Assembly: GCA_003280995.1 (NCBI GenBank)
Contig: QCDG01000005.1
Coordinates: 1-64,000 of the forward strand
Direction of reading: 5' to 3'
Length of the DNA stretch: 64,000 bases
Source: Prochlorococcus sp. AG-355-A09
GTDB taxonomy: Bacteria > Cyanobacteriota > Cyanobacteriia > PCC-6307 > Cyanobiaceae
Within the stretch, counting starts at the first letter, position 1. The number at the start of each line of letters is the position of its first letter. Below, piece after piece: positions 32,497-42,761 of the stretch. The notes beneath the pieces were generated by a model that saw only the letters and a list, made by a program, of their open reading frames with translations, searched no databases and was not told the DNA's origin. The position numbers and the translations under genes were made by a program.

Positions 32497-33114
32497 ATGA
32501 ATGCTTCCCCAGGAGAAAATCTTACTGAAGCCCAGAATGAACTATATCAATGGATTAAAAATTATTTAAGAGACTTTCAACATAGCCCATCAATTAGACA
32601 AATGATGCAAGCTATGAACTTAAAATCTCCTGCACCAATTCAAAGCCGTTTGAGACATTTGCAGGAAAAAGGCTACTTAAAATGGCAGGAGGGAAAAGCT
32701 AGAACACTACAAATAGTAGAAGAAATTGTTGAGGGTGTTCCCATTTTGGGTTCTGTCGCAGCAGGCGGTTTGATTGAAACCTACTCTGATATACAGGAGA
32801 ATTTAGACATAACTGATGTTTTCAAAAAGAAGAATATTTTCGCATTGACAGTAAATGGAGATTCAATGATTGATGCATGCATAGCTCACGGAGATATGGT
32901 TTTAATGGAACCAATTACTGATTCTTATTCTTTAAAAAATGGAACAATAGTTAGTGCTTTAGTTCCTGGCTTGGGAACTACTTTAAAATATTTTGTTAAA
33001 AGAGGTAATAAAATTTTTCTAGAGGCGGCTAATCCAAATTATGAACCTATTGAATTAAATGAGGACAATGTTGTTTTTCAAGGTAAATTGCTTGCTGTGT
33101 GGCGTAAGGTTTAA
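32497..33114 (+). CDS. lexA: LexA repressor
   Basis: LTEAQNELYQWIKNYLRDFQHSPSIRQMMQAMNLKSPAPIQSRLRHLQEKGYL, VAAGGLIETYSD, GDSMIDACIAHGDMVLME. Confidence 0.95.
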   Translation: MNASPGENLTEAQNELYQWIKNYLRDFQHSPSIRQMMQAMNLKSPAPIQSRLRHLQEKGYLKWQEGKARTLQIVEEIVEGVPILGSVAAGGLIETYSDIQENLDITDVFKKKNIFALTVNGDSMIDACIAHGDMVLMEPITDSYSLKNGTIVSALVPGLGTTLKYFVKRGNKIFLEAANPNYEPIELNEDNVVFQGKLLAVWRKV

Positions 33115-33202
33115 GAAATTCTTTTTTGAACAAAACTAAAGAATTTAGAGTTTGTGTTTTTTTGAAAAATTTATTTGTAAAATAAATTATTAGCTATAAA
33201 AA

Positions 33203-34246
33203 ATGTTCAAAATTTATATTTTATTTTTATTCTCTCTGATCATTAATTTAAATATTTCTAACTTATTTGCTGAAAATAATAAAGTAAAAATAAACCCTAA
33301 TTCAATAAAAAAACTTGATTGGGAATATAGTGATTTAAATACTGAAGAAGAGTTAAATTGGCATGAAGTTGATACCGAGGAAATTTATAAAAATCAAATA
33401 AAAATTAAAAATATTGGTAAAAAAAGTAATAGATTTTCCGTCAGATCTATTGGTAAAGGGGTAACTGTTAATGGTTCTTATTATCCAGATATTTCCAATT
33501 ATGTCCCAAACGCATATGTGGAGGATCCTAATAAATTTTTTGGTTTGAGTTCAAGAGGTATTAGTAAAACGAGATTTTGTAATGGTAATAATTTCTCAAC
33601 AAGCTGTATGGATGGTATATTAGATTTGGATTTTAAGTTGTTTAATAATAATAACTTTAGTATTTATCCCAAAATAAATGTCCAAAGTTTGACTAACAGA
33701 GGAACTAATTTTGGAGATGGGGTTAGTATGGGTGTAAAAGTTGCCAAAGAACTTTCATCTAATTGGTCTTTCGCATTTGGTGGGGAAAATATTTTCCATT
33801 TTGATGAAACAATAGATCTAGGACATAATTTTTATTTTATTGCAAGTACATATATTCCTTTGAGTAAGAGAGAAAAATCAAATATCCTATTTCTTAATGC
33901 AGGAATAGGATCCGATTTTTATGGTTATAAAGGTAATGGATTTTTATTCAGAACACCATGCGGGAATAATACATTAACTGGGACCTCAGATGAACCAAAT
34001 TCTTGTAGCTGGGGTCCAATTGGTTCTATTGCTTACTCTCTAAATGATAGGTTTTCTATCATTAGTGAGTGGTTTGGTTATAGTTATGGAGCAGGATTTT
34101 CAATAAGACCTTTTAAGGAAAACTCCCTAAGTATCTCGCTTTTTGCTACTGATTTTATAAGGGGATTTCCCAAGTATGCTGAAGATTACTGTACTGTAGG
34201 AATGTGTGAAACAAGATTTTATGGTAGTATTGGCTTAAATTTTTAA
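33203..34246 (+). CDS. Putative outer-membrane beta-barrel protein
   Basis: Signal-like N-terminus, many alternating aromatic/polar strands, C-terminal FYGSIGLNF ending in Phe. Confidence 0.5.
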   Translation: MFKIYILFLFSLIINLNISNLFAENNKVKINPNSIKKLDWEYSDLNTEEELNWHEVDTEEIYKNQIKIKNIGKKSNRFSVRSIGKGVTVNGSYYPDISNYVPNAYVEDPNKFFGLSSRGISKTRFCNGNNFSTSCMDGILDLDFKLFNNNNFSIYPKINVQSLTNRGTNFGDGVSMGVKVAKELSSNWSFAFGGENIFHFDETIDLGHNFYFIASTYIPLSKREKSNILFLNAGIGSDFYGYKGNGFLFRTPCGNNTLTGTSDEPNSCSWGPIGSIAYSLNDRFSIISEWFGYSYGAGFSIRPFKENSLSISLFATDFIRGFPKYAEDYCTVGMCETRFYGSIGLNF

Positions 34247-34253
34247 AATCAAA

Positions 34254-34889
34254 GTGAGACTAGTTAAGTTAAAAAAATTATTTTTATCAAGTTTATTTTT
34301 GTCAATACCTTTTAATTCCTCTGCAATCTTTGCTAACGAACTTTATAGGCAGGATCTTAAGCCAGTATTAATCGCTCAAACGACTGAAGATTATAGAGAG
34401 CATGAAGATGAAAGTGAAAATGAGGATGATATTCATTCAATAAATCATGATTGGAAAAATCATTATCATACAATTCGTTCTATAAGGTTAAAATCTAATG
34501 GCAATTTGAAAATTAGATTTTGTGAGAAAGTTGAGTTGTTAGAGGGACATGTTTATGCAGACGATGTCAAATATGATGTTAAAAACGCATATAAAATAAG
34601 AAAAAAAAGTATTGTATGGCGTCTTAATGAAAAAGGTACTTTTGAAAAGGGAAGTTCAGTTTTTATAAATACAAAAGATTTCCTTGGTAGACCAATTGAG
34701 AAAGAACCTAATCCAAATGAAATAAGATCACTTGAAAGAGGTTGTGGAATCCCTTTATTATATTTACCTCCAGGTGTTCAAGTTATAGCGGGTTCTAATG
34801 GTTTTGCAATCCTTGGATTAGTTTTGGCGATTGGAGCAGCAGCAGGAGGAGGAGGCTCAGGAGGATCTGGATCTTCATCAAGTAATTAA
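34254..34889 (+). CDS. Exported hypothetical protein with acidic N-terminal region and Gly/Ser-rich C-terminus
   Basis: GTG start; signal-like segment; EDYREHEDESENEDD; AAAGGGGSGGSGSSSSN tail. Confidence 0.55.
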   Translation: MRLVKLKKLFLSSLFLSIPFNSSAIFANELYRQDLKPVLIAQTTEDYREHEDESENEDDIHSINHDWKNHYHTIRSIRLKSNGNLKIRFCEKVELLEGHVYADDVKYDVKNAYKIRKKSIVWRLNEKGTFEKGSSVFINTKDFLGRPIEKEPNPNEIRSLERGCGIPLLYLPPGVQVIAGSNGFAILGLVLAIGAAAGGGGSGGSGSSSSN

Positions 34890-34902
34890 ATTATTTAATT
34901 AC
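34882..34902. terminator. Possible AT-rich hairpin at gene end
   Basis: GTAATTAAAT-t-ATTTAATTAC perfect inverted repeat overlapping the stop of 34254-34889. Confidence 0.35.
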
Positions 34903-35062
34903 ATACTTACCTATTGTTTTTTAACAACAAATCATAATAAATATTTTCAATAGTTTTTGAGAAAAGGAATAATAAATTAGTGAATATATATATATTTCTG
35001 GGTTTTATTGTTCCCTAAAATATTGAAATTATTCACTAAAAGTAGATAACTTTTTAGACAGC

Positions 35063-35617
35063 TTATTCAAGCAATTTATTTTTGAAATTTGCCTCTCTGC
35101 GTGCGCCACTTATAAAGTTTTGCATAGGCTTAGTTAACTTTTTAAGGGGTTGTTTAGAAACTTTCAGTTTTTGAGAAGGTAGATCCATTTGTATTAAACA
35201 ATTAAACTCACAAGAGGGATCTGTCTCTTGGTAGCCGCTATCTTGATGAGGCATCCATGAAGTTTCTTTGTATGGCGTCTTAAAAGAAATTTTTGAATGA
35301 GTGACAAAATATTTTCTTTTTGTATCGCATAAAACTTCGTATGAAGATTTTATTTTTGGTGAATTTATTAATTTTCTTATTGGAGAATTTTTATCTTTTA
35401 AAACATTGATAATATGCCTTGGTTGTCCATCTTTATTTCTAAAGTGGAATATAGTTTTCTTTGCATTTTTGCTTTTTCTTGAAACCTCTGCACTATATTA
35501 ATTCAAACATGTTTTTATATTTTGAACATATTTTTCACTTGAAATACCTGATATGTGAACATAACCATTTTCTTGATAAAACTTTTTAATTCCATAAGAA
35601 TCTGAAGCATCAAACAT
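35063..35617 (-). pseudogene. Phytanoyl-CoA dioxygenase-like pseudogene with internal TAA (35498-35500), apparently 3'-truncated
   Basis: Frame MFDASDSYGIKKFYQENGYVHISGISSEKYVQNIKTCLN*YSAEVSRKSKNAKKTIFHFRNKDGQPRHIINVLKDKN...KETSWMPHQDSGYQETDPSCEFNCLIQMDLPS...; HQDSGY resembles the HxD iron motif. Confidence 0.6.
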
Positions 35618-36022
35618 AAATAAAAAGGTTATTATTATAAATAATAAGTTTAATTATACACTGCATATAAGTATAAAATTTAAAGTAAATTTTTCTAGAT
35701 TAAGTGCTTCTTATTAGAAGCTGACTCATACTATTCAAAGGCATCAAGAGATTGATACAAGATAATGCTCTAAACTTTCTTTGATTTATTTAAATTATTT
35801 TGATTTTTTAGCTCCGTCCAAATACTTTTCATTACATTATTAATTTTTAAGTATTTGTGGAATTGCTTTAGAAAGCTCTAGAAAGCATGCTACAACTTGT
35901 AAATCTCTAAGTGCATTTTAAGGTGCAAATTTTAATAATCAAACGCTATAAAGTACTATAAGAATTAGGGACGTTGCGAAAAAAATCTTTAGATTGATTG
36001 ATATGAATGACGTTTCTAGATT

Positions 36023-36095
36023 GGGGCCATAGCTCAGCTGGTAGAGCACCTGCATGGCATGCAGGGGGCCAGCGGTTCGAGTCCGCTTGGCTCCA
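36023..36095 (+). tRNA. tRNA-Ala (anticodon GGC)
   Basis: ggggccatagctcagctggtagagcacctgcatggcatgcagggggccagcggttcgagtccgcttggctcca; acceptor, anticodon and T stems pair. Confidence 0.95.
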
Positions 36096-36270
36096 TCAGG
36101 ATTTTAGCTAGTTATACTAATTATTTTAGTTAATCTATGATAACAAAAGATAGCATAATAAATCCTAAAATATGCTTAATTATGCCCCCTCTGCGAGCAA
36201 ACCTGCGAGCTAAATTATAAAGTATATTAATTTGTATTTAACTTTTTTAATTATTTAAAATAGTAAAATT

Positions 36271-37134
36271 TTAAGAATTTTTTATTCTTGCAAAACAAAT
36301 CCAAGTATAACTTTTGCATTCATTTTTATAAAAATCATTAGAGGAATTTACCTCCTCATCAGATATCTCTTCAATTAGTGGATTTAAAGTAGGATAATTT
36401 TCCTCGTCCCAAGGATCGCCCCAACGAGTAGTAGGAGCTTTATATATTGGTGGAAATTCAAAATAAATATCTAGATTATTTTCTAGAAAAAATTTGTCTT
36501 GTTTATTAGGTTTTACTGCAATTTCTTGAAATTGTTCCATTTGCGATGGAAGCTTAGTAAATTTTTTATAAAAAGAATTAAATATTTTTTTTATATAATT
36601 TCTAAATTTTGAATTTTCTTGGAGAAATTCTGAACGAAATCCAGAACAACTAATTATTTTTTTTATGCTATAACAGTCGCCTTGAGTAATAGGATAATTA
36701 TCTTCAAAAATTATATTTTTAAATCCGAACCATTTGCATTGCTGCAAGCGATTATAAGCATTCTGATGATCATCAAATAAAACTAGTGAATCATTTGTTA
36801 TCCCAGACCAATCATATTGTGAGAAATCACAAGATTCATAAAAAATTCCTTCGCACGAAATTTCCCTAAATTTTTTCTGAGGATCGAAAGAAATTATTTT
36901 TGAATTTGGACAAGCCTCCTTTAGGAGCCATGCACTTTGTCCTTTATAAGTTCCACTATCAACTATAAGTTTTGGTTTAAGTGTTTTGGCTGTAACCCAC
37001 ACATAAAACATATGGGTAGATAACATACCTCCATTATTATTCTTAATGGGACGTTTTTCATATATAGTTCTGAACTCTTCTAGCAGATTTACTAAATTAA
37101 GTTCTTCAAACCATTTAGGAAACTTTATTTCCAA
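36271..37134 (-). CDS. Putative SAM-dependent methyltransferase-like protein (288 codons)
   Basis: LKPKLIVDSGTYKGQSAWLLKEACPNSKIISFDPQKKFREI; DSLVLFDDHQNAY. Confidence 0.55.
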   Translation of the reverse strand: MEIKFPKWFEELNLVNLLEEFRTIYEKRPIKNNNGGMLSTHMFYVWVTAKTLKPKLIVDSGTYKGQSAWLLKEACPNSKIISFDPQKKFREISCEGIFYESCDFSQYDWSGITNDSLVLFDDHQNAYNRLQQCKWFGFKNIIFEDNYPITQGDCYSIKKIISCSGFRSEFLQENSKFRNYIKKIFNSFYKKFTKLPSQMEQFQEIAVKPNKQDKFFLENNLDIYFEFPPIYKAPTTRWGDPWDEENYPTLNPLIEEISDEEVNSSNDFYKNECKSYTWICFARIKNS

Positions 37135-37257
37135 AATATAAATTTAAGATAAGTTTATTATCTCACGAAATTAGTTTTTTAGTTAAACCATTTTTAATTA
37201 TGCAGTGTGTGCGAGCAGCCCTGCGAGCAAATTGCCAGAAACACCTGCAAAACCTAG

Positions 37258-37322
37258 TTATAGCTTAGTTGGTGATCTGCATGGCATGCAGGGGGGCAGC
37301 GGTTCGAGTCCGCTTGGCTCCA
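37258..37322 (+). pseudogene. Degenerate duplicate of tRNA-Ala(GGC), 3' portion conserved (att-like)
   Basis: ctgcatggcatgcaggggggcagcggttcgagtccgcttggctccat matches the tRNA 3' portion with one visible mismatch; 5' portion missing/degenerate. Confidence 0.85.
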
Positions 37323-37592
37323 TATAATATTTCGATATTATTTTTGTAGAAAAATCTATTTAACCACATCTATTATTTTCTCCATTGTTAAACTTATTAC
37401 TTAAATGAAAATTATTTCCGCAGGCTTTATATTTAACAAGACTAAATTTATTAAAACGATAATATGCTCTATAGATATTTAAAAAAATAAATTAATTAGG
37501 ATAAAGTAGCAAATATTTTATTTTAATAAAAATAATTTAGGCTTTAATCTATTGAGGGTTAATTTATAATTTATAAGATAAAAATTCATTTA

Positions 37593-38627
37593 ATGATCAA
37601 ATTTAAGTTAAATATAATTAATGTTCCTTTGACAGATAATTTATATCAAAGAATAGGTCTTTTAATTAAATGGCTTTATATGCGCTTATTAAAAAAAAAT
37701 AAATATGTTACTGAAAGATATAGGCCTATTTTTGTAAATAAATTAAATGAAAGTTTGTTGGACAAAACATTTGATGTGGCGATATTAATGAGAGGGCAAA
37801 TTATTAAAAATGATGAATTTACTTTAAATACCTTAAAGATCTATAGAGCAAATTTCCCAAAAGCACCCATTTATCTTTCAACATGGGATTATTGCGTAGA
37901 TGATGATTTATGTTTATTTTCAAAAAAAAATAATATAAAGCTTATCATATCTGAATTTAACAAACCAACTAGTGGATATGGAGCTGACAATTTACAAATA
38001 ATTGGAAACGTTAACGGTCTTAATGCCATATGTGAAGATAAAGTTAAGTATTGCATATCTACAAGAACTGATCAAAGGTTCTATTCCAGTAATATTCTTA
38101 TATATCTAAAAAATTTAATTTCACATTATCAATATAAAAAATCAAATCCTAATGATAAGCAGCTAAATCGTTTAATAGCAATGAGCTTTGATACTTTTCT
38201 TTATAGATTGTACGGTCTTGGAGATATGTTTCTTTTTGGTTTAACAGAAGACGTTCTAAATTATTGGAATAGTGAAAAAGATACAAGAGTATTCACCAAA
38301 GAAGATTTAAGTAAAGTAATAACTTTAAGAGATTTATCAAACTTAAGAGTTGATGAGGTTTATTTTATGACTGAATTTCTTAAAAGAAATGGCCACAAAC
38401 TAGAATGGTCAATAGAAGATTATCTTGATGTTTTAAGAAAAAGATTTATTATTATTGATAGTAATTCTCTTGATTTCTTATGGCCAAAATATAGTTTTTT
38501 TGAAGAAAGGTATAAAGACTTTAGAGATATTAGATTTAAAGAAGTCAGCTATCTTGATTGGTTATTAATTAAAAATTATAAACTTAAATTTGATGATAAA
38601 ATCTTAGATTCTAAAAGGCATTCTTAA
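37593..38627 (+). CDS. WavE-like lipopolysaccharide synthesis protein
   Basis: DVAILMRGQIIKNDEFTLNTLKIYRANFPKAPIYLSTWD, YCISTRTDQRFYS, GLGDMFLFG. Confidence 0.65.
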   Translation: MIKFKLNIINVPLTDNLYQRIGLLIKWLYMRLLKKNKYVTERYRPIFVNKLNESLLDKTFDVAILMRGQIIKNDEFTLNTLKIYRANFPKAPIYLSTWDYCVDDDLCLFSKKNNIKLIISEFNKPTSGYGADNLQIIGNVNGLNAICEDKVKYCISTRTDQRFYSSNILIYLKNLISHYQYKKSNPNDKQLNRLIAMSFDTFLYRLYGLGDMFLFGLTEDVLNYWNSEKDTRVFTKEDLSKVITLRDLSNLRVDEVYFMTEFLKRNGHKLEWSIEDYLDVLRKRFIIIDSNSLDFLWPKYSFFEERYKDFRDIRFKEVSYLDWLLIKNYKLKFDDKILDSKRHS

Positions 38628-38700
38628 TAAATATCATTTTAATTTAACATGAATAATTTGATATGTATTAGCTAAAAATAATGATAAAACTCTATAATAT

Positions 38701-39627
38701 TTGAATTTAATATTAAAATATAATTTTATGAAAGTGAACTTAAAGAAAATATTGGCTGAAGCTAAAAGAAGAATTAAATTACCGCTGTCAATATTCAAAA
38801 CTAACCTAATTGTATTAAAATCTAAATTAATTAGAAATACAGAACATAAATCATCTTATGAAAATGGTGAGTATCCTGAACTAGCTTTGAAAGCTGCCTT
38901 AAATCCAGCAATCTTTTCTGTTTTCAGAAGACACCACATGTACACACCTATACTCGAACATGTTTCTAGGAACCAAGGAGAAGAATATCTTAAAATAATT
39001 AGGGATAAATATAAATTGAAAGATGATGAGATATTTCAACTTCTCAAACCCTTAATGAAATTAGGCAGCCCGAAATTGTTAAGGATAAAGGGCTTATCTA
39101 ATAAAATATCAACTACTGGATTAAGGTATCTAAAAATTGGCTTAGATATAAGAGAATTTAGTGGAAATAATATTGGAAATGTTGTTGAAATTGGTTGTGG
39201 ATATGGAGGTCAAGCTATCATTCTTGATAAACTTTTAGAAATAGAAAGTTATACCTTCTACGATTTATGGCAAGTTAACTTCCTTATAAGAAGATTTATA
39301 GATAATTCAAATTTCAGTACTAAATATACTATCTCAACCATAAATGAAGACTCGTTCAATATTAGAAATTCATGGGACTTTTGTATCAGTAATTATGCTT
39401 TCAGTGAATTTCCCAAGTCACTTCAAGAAATTTATATAGATAGAATTCTTAAAAAAACTCCAAAAGGGTTTATGTTGATGAATAGTGGAGTAAACGGAGA
39501 ATTCGGCAATATTAGAAATCATAATCAAAAAGAACTTTTGGACAAATTAGCTAATTCAAATATAAAGAATGAAGTTCCATTGACTTATAAAAATAATTAT
39601 CTTTTGACCTGGGGTATGGAGAATTAG
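38701..39627 (+). CDS. Putative sugar O-methyltransferase
   Basis: NIGNVVEIGCGYGGQAIILDKLLEIESYTFYDLWQVNFLIRRFI, NYAFSEFPKSLQEIYIDRILKKTPKGFMLMNSG; start may be the internal ATG (MKVNLKK). Confidence 0.7.
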   Translation: MNLILKYNFMKVNLKKILAEAKRRIKLPLSIFKTNLIVLKSKLIRNTEHKSSYENGEYPELALKAALNPAIFSVFRRHHMYTPILEHVSRNQGEEYLKIIRDKYKLKDDEIFQLLKPLMKLGSPKLLRIKGLSNKISTTGLRYLKIGLDIREFSGNNIGNVVEIGCGYGGQAIILDKLLEIESYTFYDLWQVNFLIRRFIDNSNFSTKYTISTINEDSFNIRNSWDFCISNYAFSEFPKSLQEIYIDRILKKTPKGFMLMNSGVNGEFGNIRNHNQKELLDKLANSNIKNEVPLTYKNNYLLTWGMEN

Positions 39628-40011
39628 TTACTTACAAAATAAATAAAAAAGTTTCTAAGAAATTTGTTTGATATCAAGTGATCAAAATTATTATTACCCT
39701 AAAAAAGTGATTTAAAAAAACTAAATTTGTGAATTTTATATGATTTTTTGAACTGAGATCCTACCAGTAGTTTTTGAGTTAGATCAAGTATACGATATAT
39801 CTTGGAAGTATTTCTTAAAAGGTTTGATACTTTTTCATTGGTAACATAGTTATAATTTATATTTTGATTTCTCACTACTTAATATTTAGATGAAAAGATA
39901 ATTTAATGAAAAGTAATCAGGCAATATTGATTTATGGATATCTATCAGATTTATTTGGATGAATTTAATTTGGAATTTATTTTTTGATGATTGGATTTAG
40001 GTTGTTTATAT

Positions 40012-41013
40012 TTAACTATTAACGATACTCTTGCTTTTTAATATTATCGCAACTGCAAGTTTTTTTGGGTTTTTAAATAATAACCTAAAAAATAATCTAA
40101 ATTTATAAAACTTAGGCTTTGTAAAATACTTTCTAATGAGATCTACCATAATTTTATCTTCTTTAACTATTATGGGGAACTTAATTTTTTCATCTAAAGA
40201 TACTTTGTTAAACAGTTCAGAAGAATATATATTGTCTTTCCCGCAATTCGTTCCAGAACCATCAAATCCATTATTGTAAACAAGGGTTCTAACTGGATTT
40301 AAACATAGTCCATTATTTCTGAAGATATGGGCATACCAAAAGATTGCCCAACTATATATTTTCTTTGATGCATTATCCTCGATTTGTTGCCAAAAATCCA
40401 TTGTTGATTCACTTATATCTAAATCTAATTGAAATTTCTTTTTCATCTCTTCAGTAAATATACTCTTAAGGAAATAAGGATCTTTGGCCAAAATATCATT
40501 TTCAAAACTCTCATATCGGTCTTTCCAAGTTGCCCATCCCCAACAAGTCATTACTCTCCAAAAAAAGGCATCTTTTGAAAAGGAATATGATTCTTCATCG
40601 AATACAGGGTAATTAAATCCAGAAACATGCCATATTTTTTTATTTTCCTTGTATTTTTCAATTGATTTATTCATAAAAAATAAGAAATCCCTAGAAGTTA
40701 AAATATCATCGTCGAGGATAATGCTTGCACTTGCTTTGTGCTCAAAGAAAATACTCCTCAGGGCATCTCTCATATTTTTGGCCATGCCATTATTCTTATC
40801 AGATTTACTAATTAAAATGCTATTGAATGATTTATTAAAGCTTTCGACGACTTTAAGGGTTCTTTCTATTTGTTCTTCATCTTGAGATCCTTTTGGACCA
40901 TCACTATATACATATAAATTTGTATCTTTAGCTTGATGGTTTTGAGAAAGTGCTTCTAAAGTTTTATAAGTATGAAAAGGTCTGTTATAAGTAATTAATG
41001 TGATTGGGTACAT
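40012..41013 (-). CDS. Glycosyltransferase family 2-like
   Basis: MYPITLITYNRPFHTYKTLEALSQN, ASIILDDDILTSRDFLFFMN, CWGWATWKDRY. Confidence 0.8.
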   Translation of the reverse strand: MYPITLITYNRPFHTYKTLEALSQNHQAKDTNLYVYSDGPKGSQDEEQIERTLKVVESFNKSFNSILISKSDKNNGMAKNMRDALRSIFFEHKASASIILDDDILTSRDFLFFMNKSIEKYKENKKIWHVSGFNYPVFDEESYSFSKDAFFWRVMTCWGWATWKDRYESFENDILAKDPYFLKSIFTEEMKKKFQLDLDISESTMDFWQQIEDNASKKIYSWAIFWYAHIFRNNGLCLNPVRTLVYNNGFDGSGTNCGKDNIYSSELFNKVSLDEKIKFPIIVKEDKIMVDLIRKYFTKPKFYKFRLFFRLLFKNPKKLAVAIILKSKSIVNS

Positions 41014-41108
41014 AAATTCTTTCAGACTTTTTTATTCTTTTATATTATCAGAGAAAAATTAGACTATTTTTATAAATATGTACAATTTTCAAAATATTTA
41101 TTTTAAAT

Positions 41109-42761
41109 TTGATAATGAATCTTGATATATTAAATTTACAATTTAAATATATAAACAGAGTCTCTAAATATTTATTCTTCCTTGTTTCGGGAATAATGTT
41201 AATCACTCTTATTGAGTTTAATAATTTAGGAGGTTTAACATTAGATGAACCCCAACAACTTCAGAGAGTTTATAATCAAATTCATTCTGGCTTATCAGTT
41301 TATTTGGATAGGGATTCATCATATTTTGATCCCTATGGATTAATTCAAAAATTGCCAGCCTTTATTACGTCGCAGATTTTTTCATTATTAACTACTGGAT
41401 CATTTAATGATGAAGTTTTGCCAAACAAATTATATTACAACCTTAGCCATATATTTACTTGTATTTTTTCAATTGGTACATGCTGGACTTTATATGCTTC
41501 AAGTAAGGAGGTTGGTTTTAAAAACAAATGGGTTGCTCCTACCTTATTAATTTGTTCTCCAGTTTATTTAGGCCACAGTATATTCAACATAAAAGATATA
41601 CCTTTTGCTTTCTTCTATAGTTTATTCTCATGGTATCTATTGAAAATTTATAAAAATAAAAATTGGGATACAATATCTCCTTTTTTTATAGCAATGGTTA
41701 GTTCGATGAAGTTAACAACTTTGCCAGTAATGATAGGAAGTTTTTTAATAGCTTCTTTTTGTAGAGATTTTATAGATAAAAAAATATATGAAAAATTCTA
41801 TTTTTATAAATTTCTTTTTCAAAGAATAATTCTAGTTTTTTTTACTTTTATATTAGTTTTTACTTTTTTACCATCTTCATGGTCGGAACCAATAAGATAC
41901 TTTAAATCAAGTTTCTTAACCTTCATCAGTTATGAATGGACAGGTTGCGTAACATTTGCAGGCACGTGTTCAGGGAAATACAATATTGGCGGACTCAATA
42001 CATTTCCTGATATCAATAGTGATTGGTCAGTCTTTAAATATATAATCAACTGGTTTTCAATAAAACTTTCTTTTCTTAATTTAATTTCAATTATATTTTC
42101 TATAGTTTTATTTAGCAGATCAGTTTTTCATTTATTTAAGAAAAATTCTATTTCTTTTAGAGAATATGCACGTATTATTTTTGGACTGCAAGTTTTATCC
42201 TTACCAATATTAATAATTATTGCTAATTCTAATCTTTACGATGGAATTAGACATTTATTATTTTTACTCCCGGCGGCATCTTATCTATTGGCTGATGGCC
42301 TAAATTCAATTTTTTTAGAATTAAAAATACAGATTTTTAAAATTGCTATAGTTCTAATTATCTTTGTTTCATTAATATTCAATATTTTTGACATAGTTGC
42401 TTTATCTCCTTACCAATATATTTATATGAATGAATTTGGAATAATATCTCAACGATACGAAGATACTGATTTAGATTACTGGGGGGCAAGTTTAGGAGAG
42501 CTCTATAAAAAAAGTAAATTAAAATATGATATTTTCCCTAAAGGAGGTAAATTTTTACCAAATTTTAGAGCTTTTAATAACATCAAATTGTCAAACCAAA
42601 CAGAAAAAAATAATATTAAATTAAACACTAGACCTCCCGATGTTTTGGAATTTGATCGATCAAGATGTAGTAAAACTATTACAGTAAATAGGAGATATCC
42701 AATTACTAATAAGAAAATAGAGATTTCCTCTCTAATAAATTGCTTTAGTTCAAACAAATGA
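41109..42761 (+). CDS. Multi-TM glycosyltransferase (GT39/PMT-like)
   Basis: NNLGGLTLDEPQQLQRVYNQI, LGHSIFNIKDIPFAFFYSLFSWYLLKIYK, multiple hydrophobic segments. Confidence 0.6.
   Translation: MIMNLDILNLQFKYINRVSKYLFFLVSGIMLITLIEFNNLGGLTLDEPQQLQRVYNQIHSGLSVYLDRDSSYFDPYGLIQKLPAFITSQIFSLLTTGSFNDEVLPNKLYYNLSHIFTCIFSIGTCWTLYASSKEVGFKNKWVAPTLLICSPVYLGHSIFNIKDIPFAFFYSLFSWYLLKIYKNKNWDTISPFFIAMVSSMKLTTLPVMIGSFLIASFCRDFIDKKIYEKFYFYKFLFQRIILVFFTFILVFTFLPSSWSEPIRYFKSSFLTFISYEWTGCVTFAGTCSGKYNIGGLNTFPDINSDWSVFKYIINWFSIKLSFLNLISIIFSIVLFSRSVFHLFKKNSISFREYARIIFGLQVLSLPILIIIANSNLYDGIRHLLFLLPAASYLLADGLNSIFLELKIQIFKIAIVLIIFVSLIFNIFDIVALSPYQYIYMNEFGIISQRYEDTDLDYWGASLGELYKKSKLKYDIFPKGGKFLPNFRAFNNIKLSNQTEKNNIKLNTRPPDVLEFDRSRCSKTITVNRRYPITNKKIEISSLINCFSSNK

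Noticed and set aside
35301-35501. 66-aa plus-strand ORF
   Set aside because: Lies antisense to the phytanoyl-CoA dioxygenase-like pseudogene frame, which has recognisable family motifs.
37258-37322. Second functional tRNA-Ala
   Set aside because: 5' acceptor and D-arm portions are missing or degenerate, so a cloverleaf cannot form.
39628-40011. Possible ncRNA in the 380-bp spacer
   Set aside because: No clear inverted repeats or promoter/terminator pair seen; looks like AT-rich spacer.
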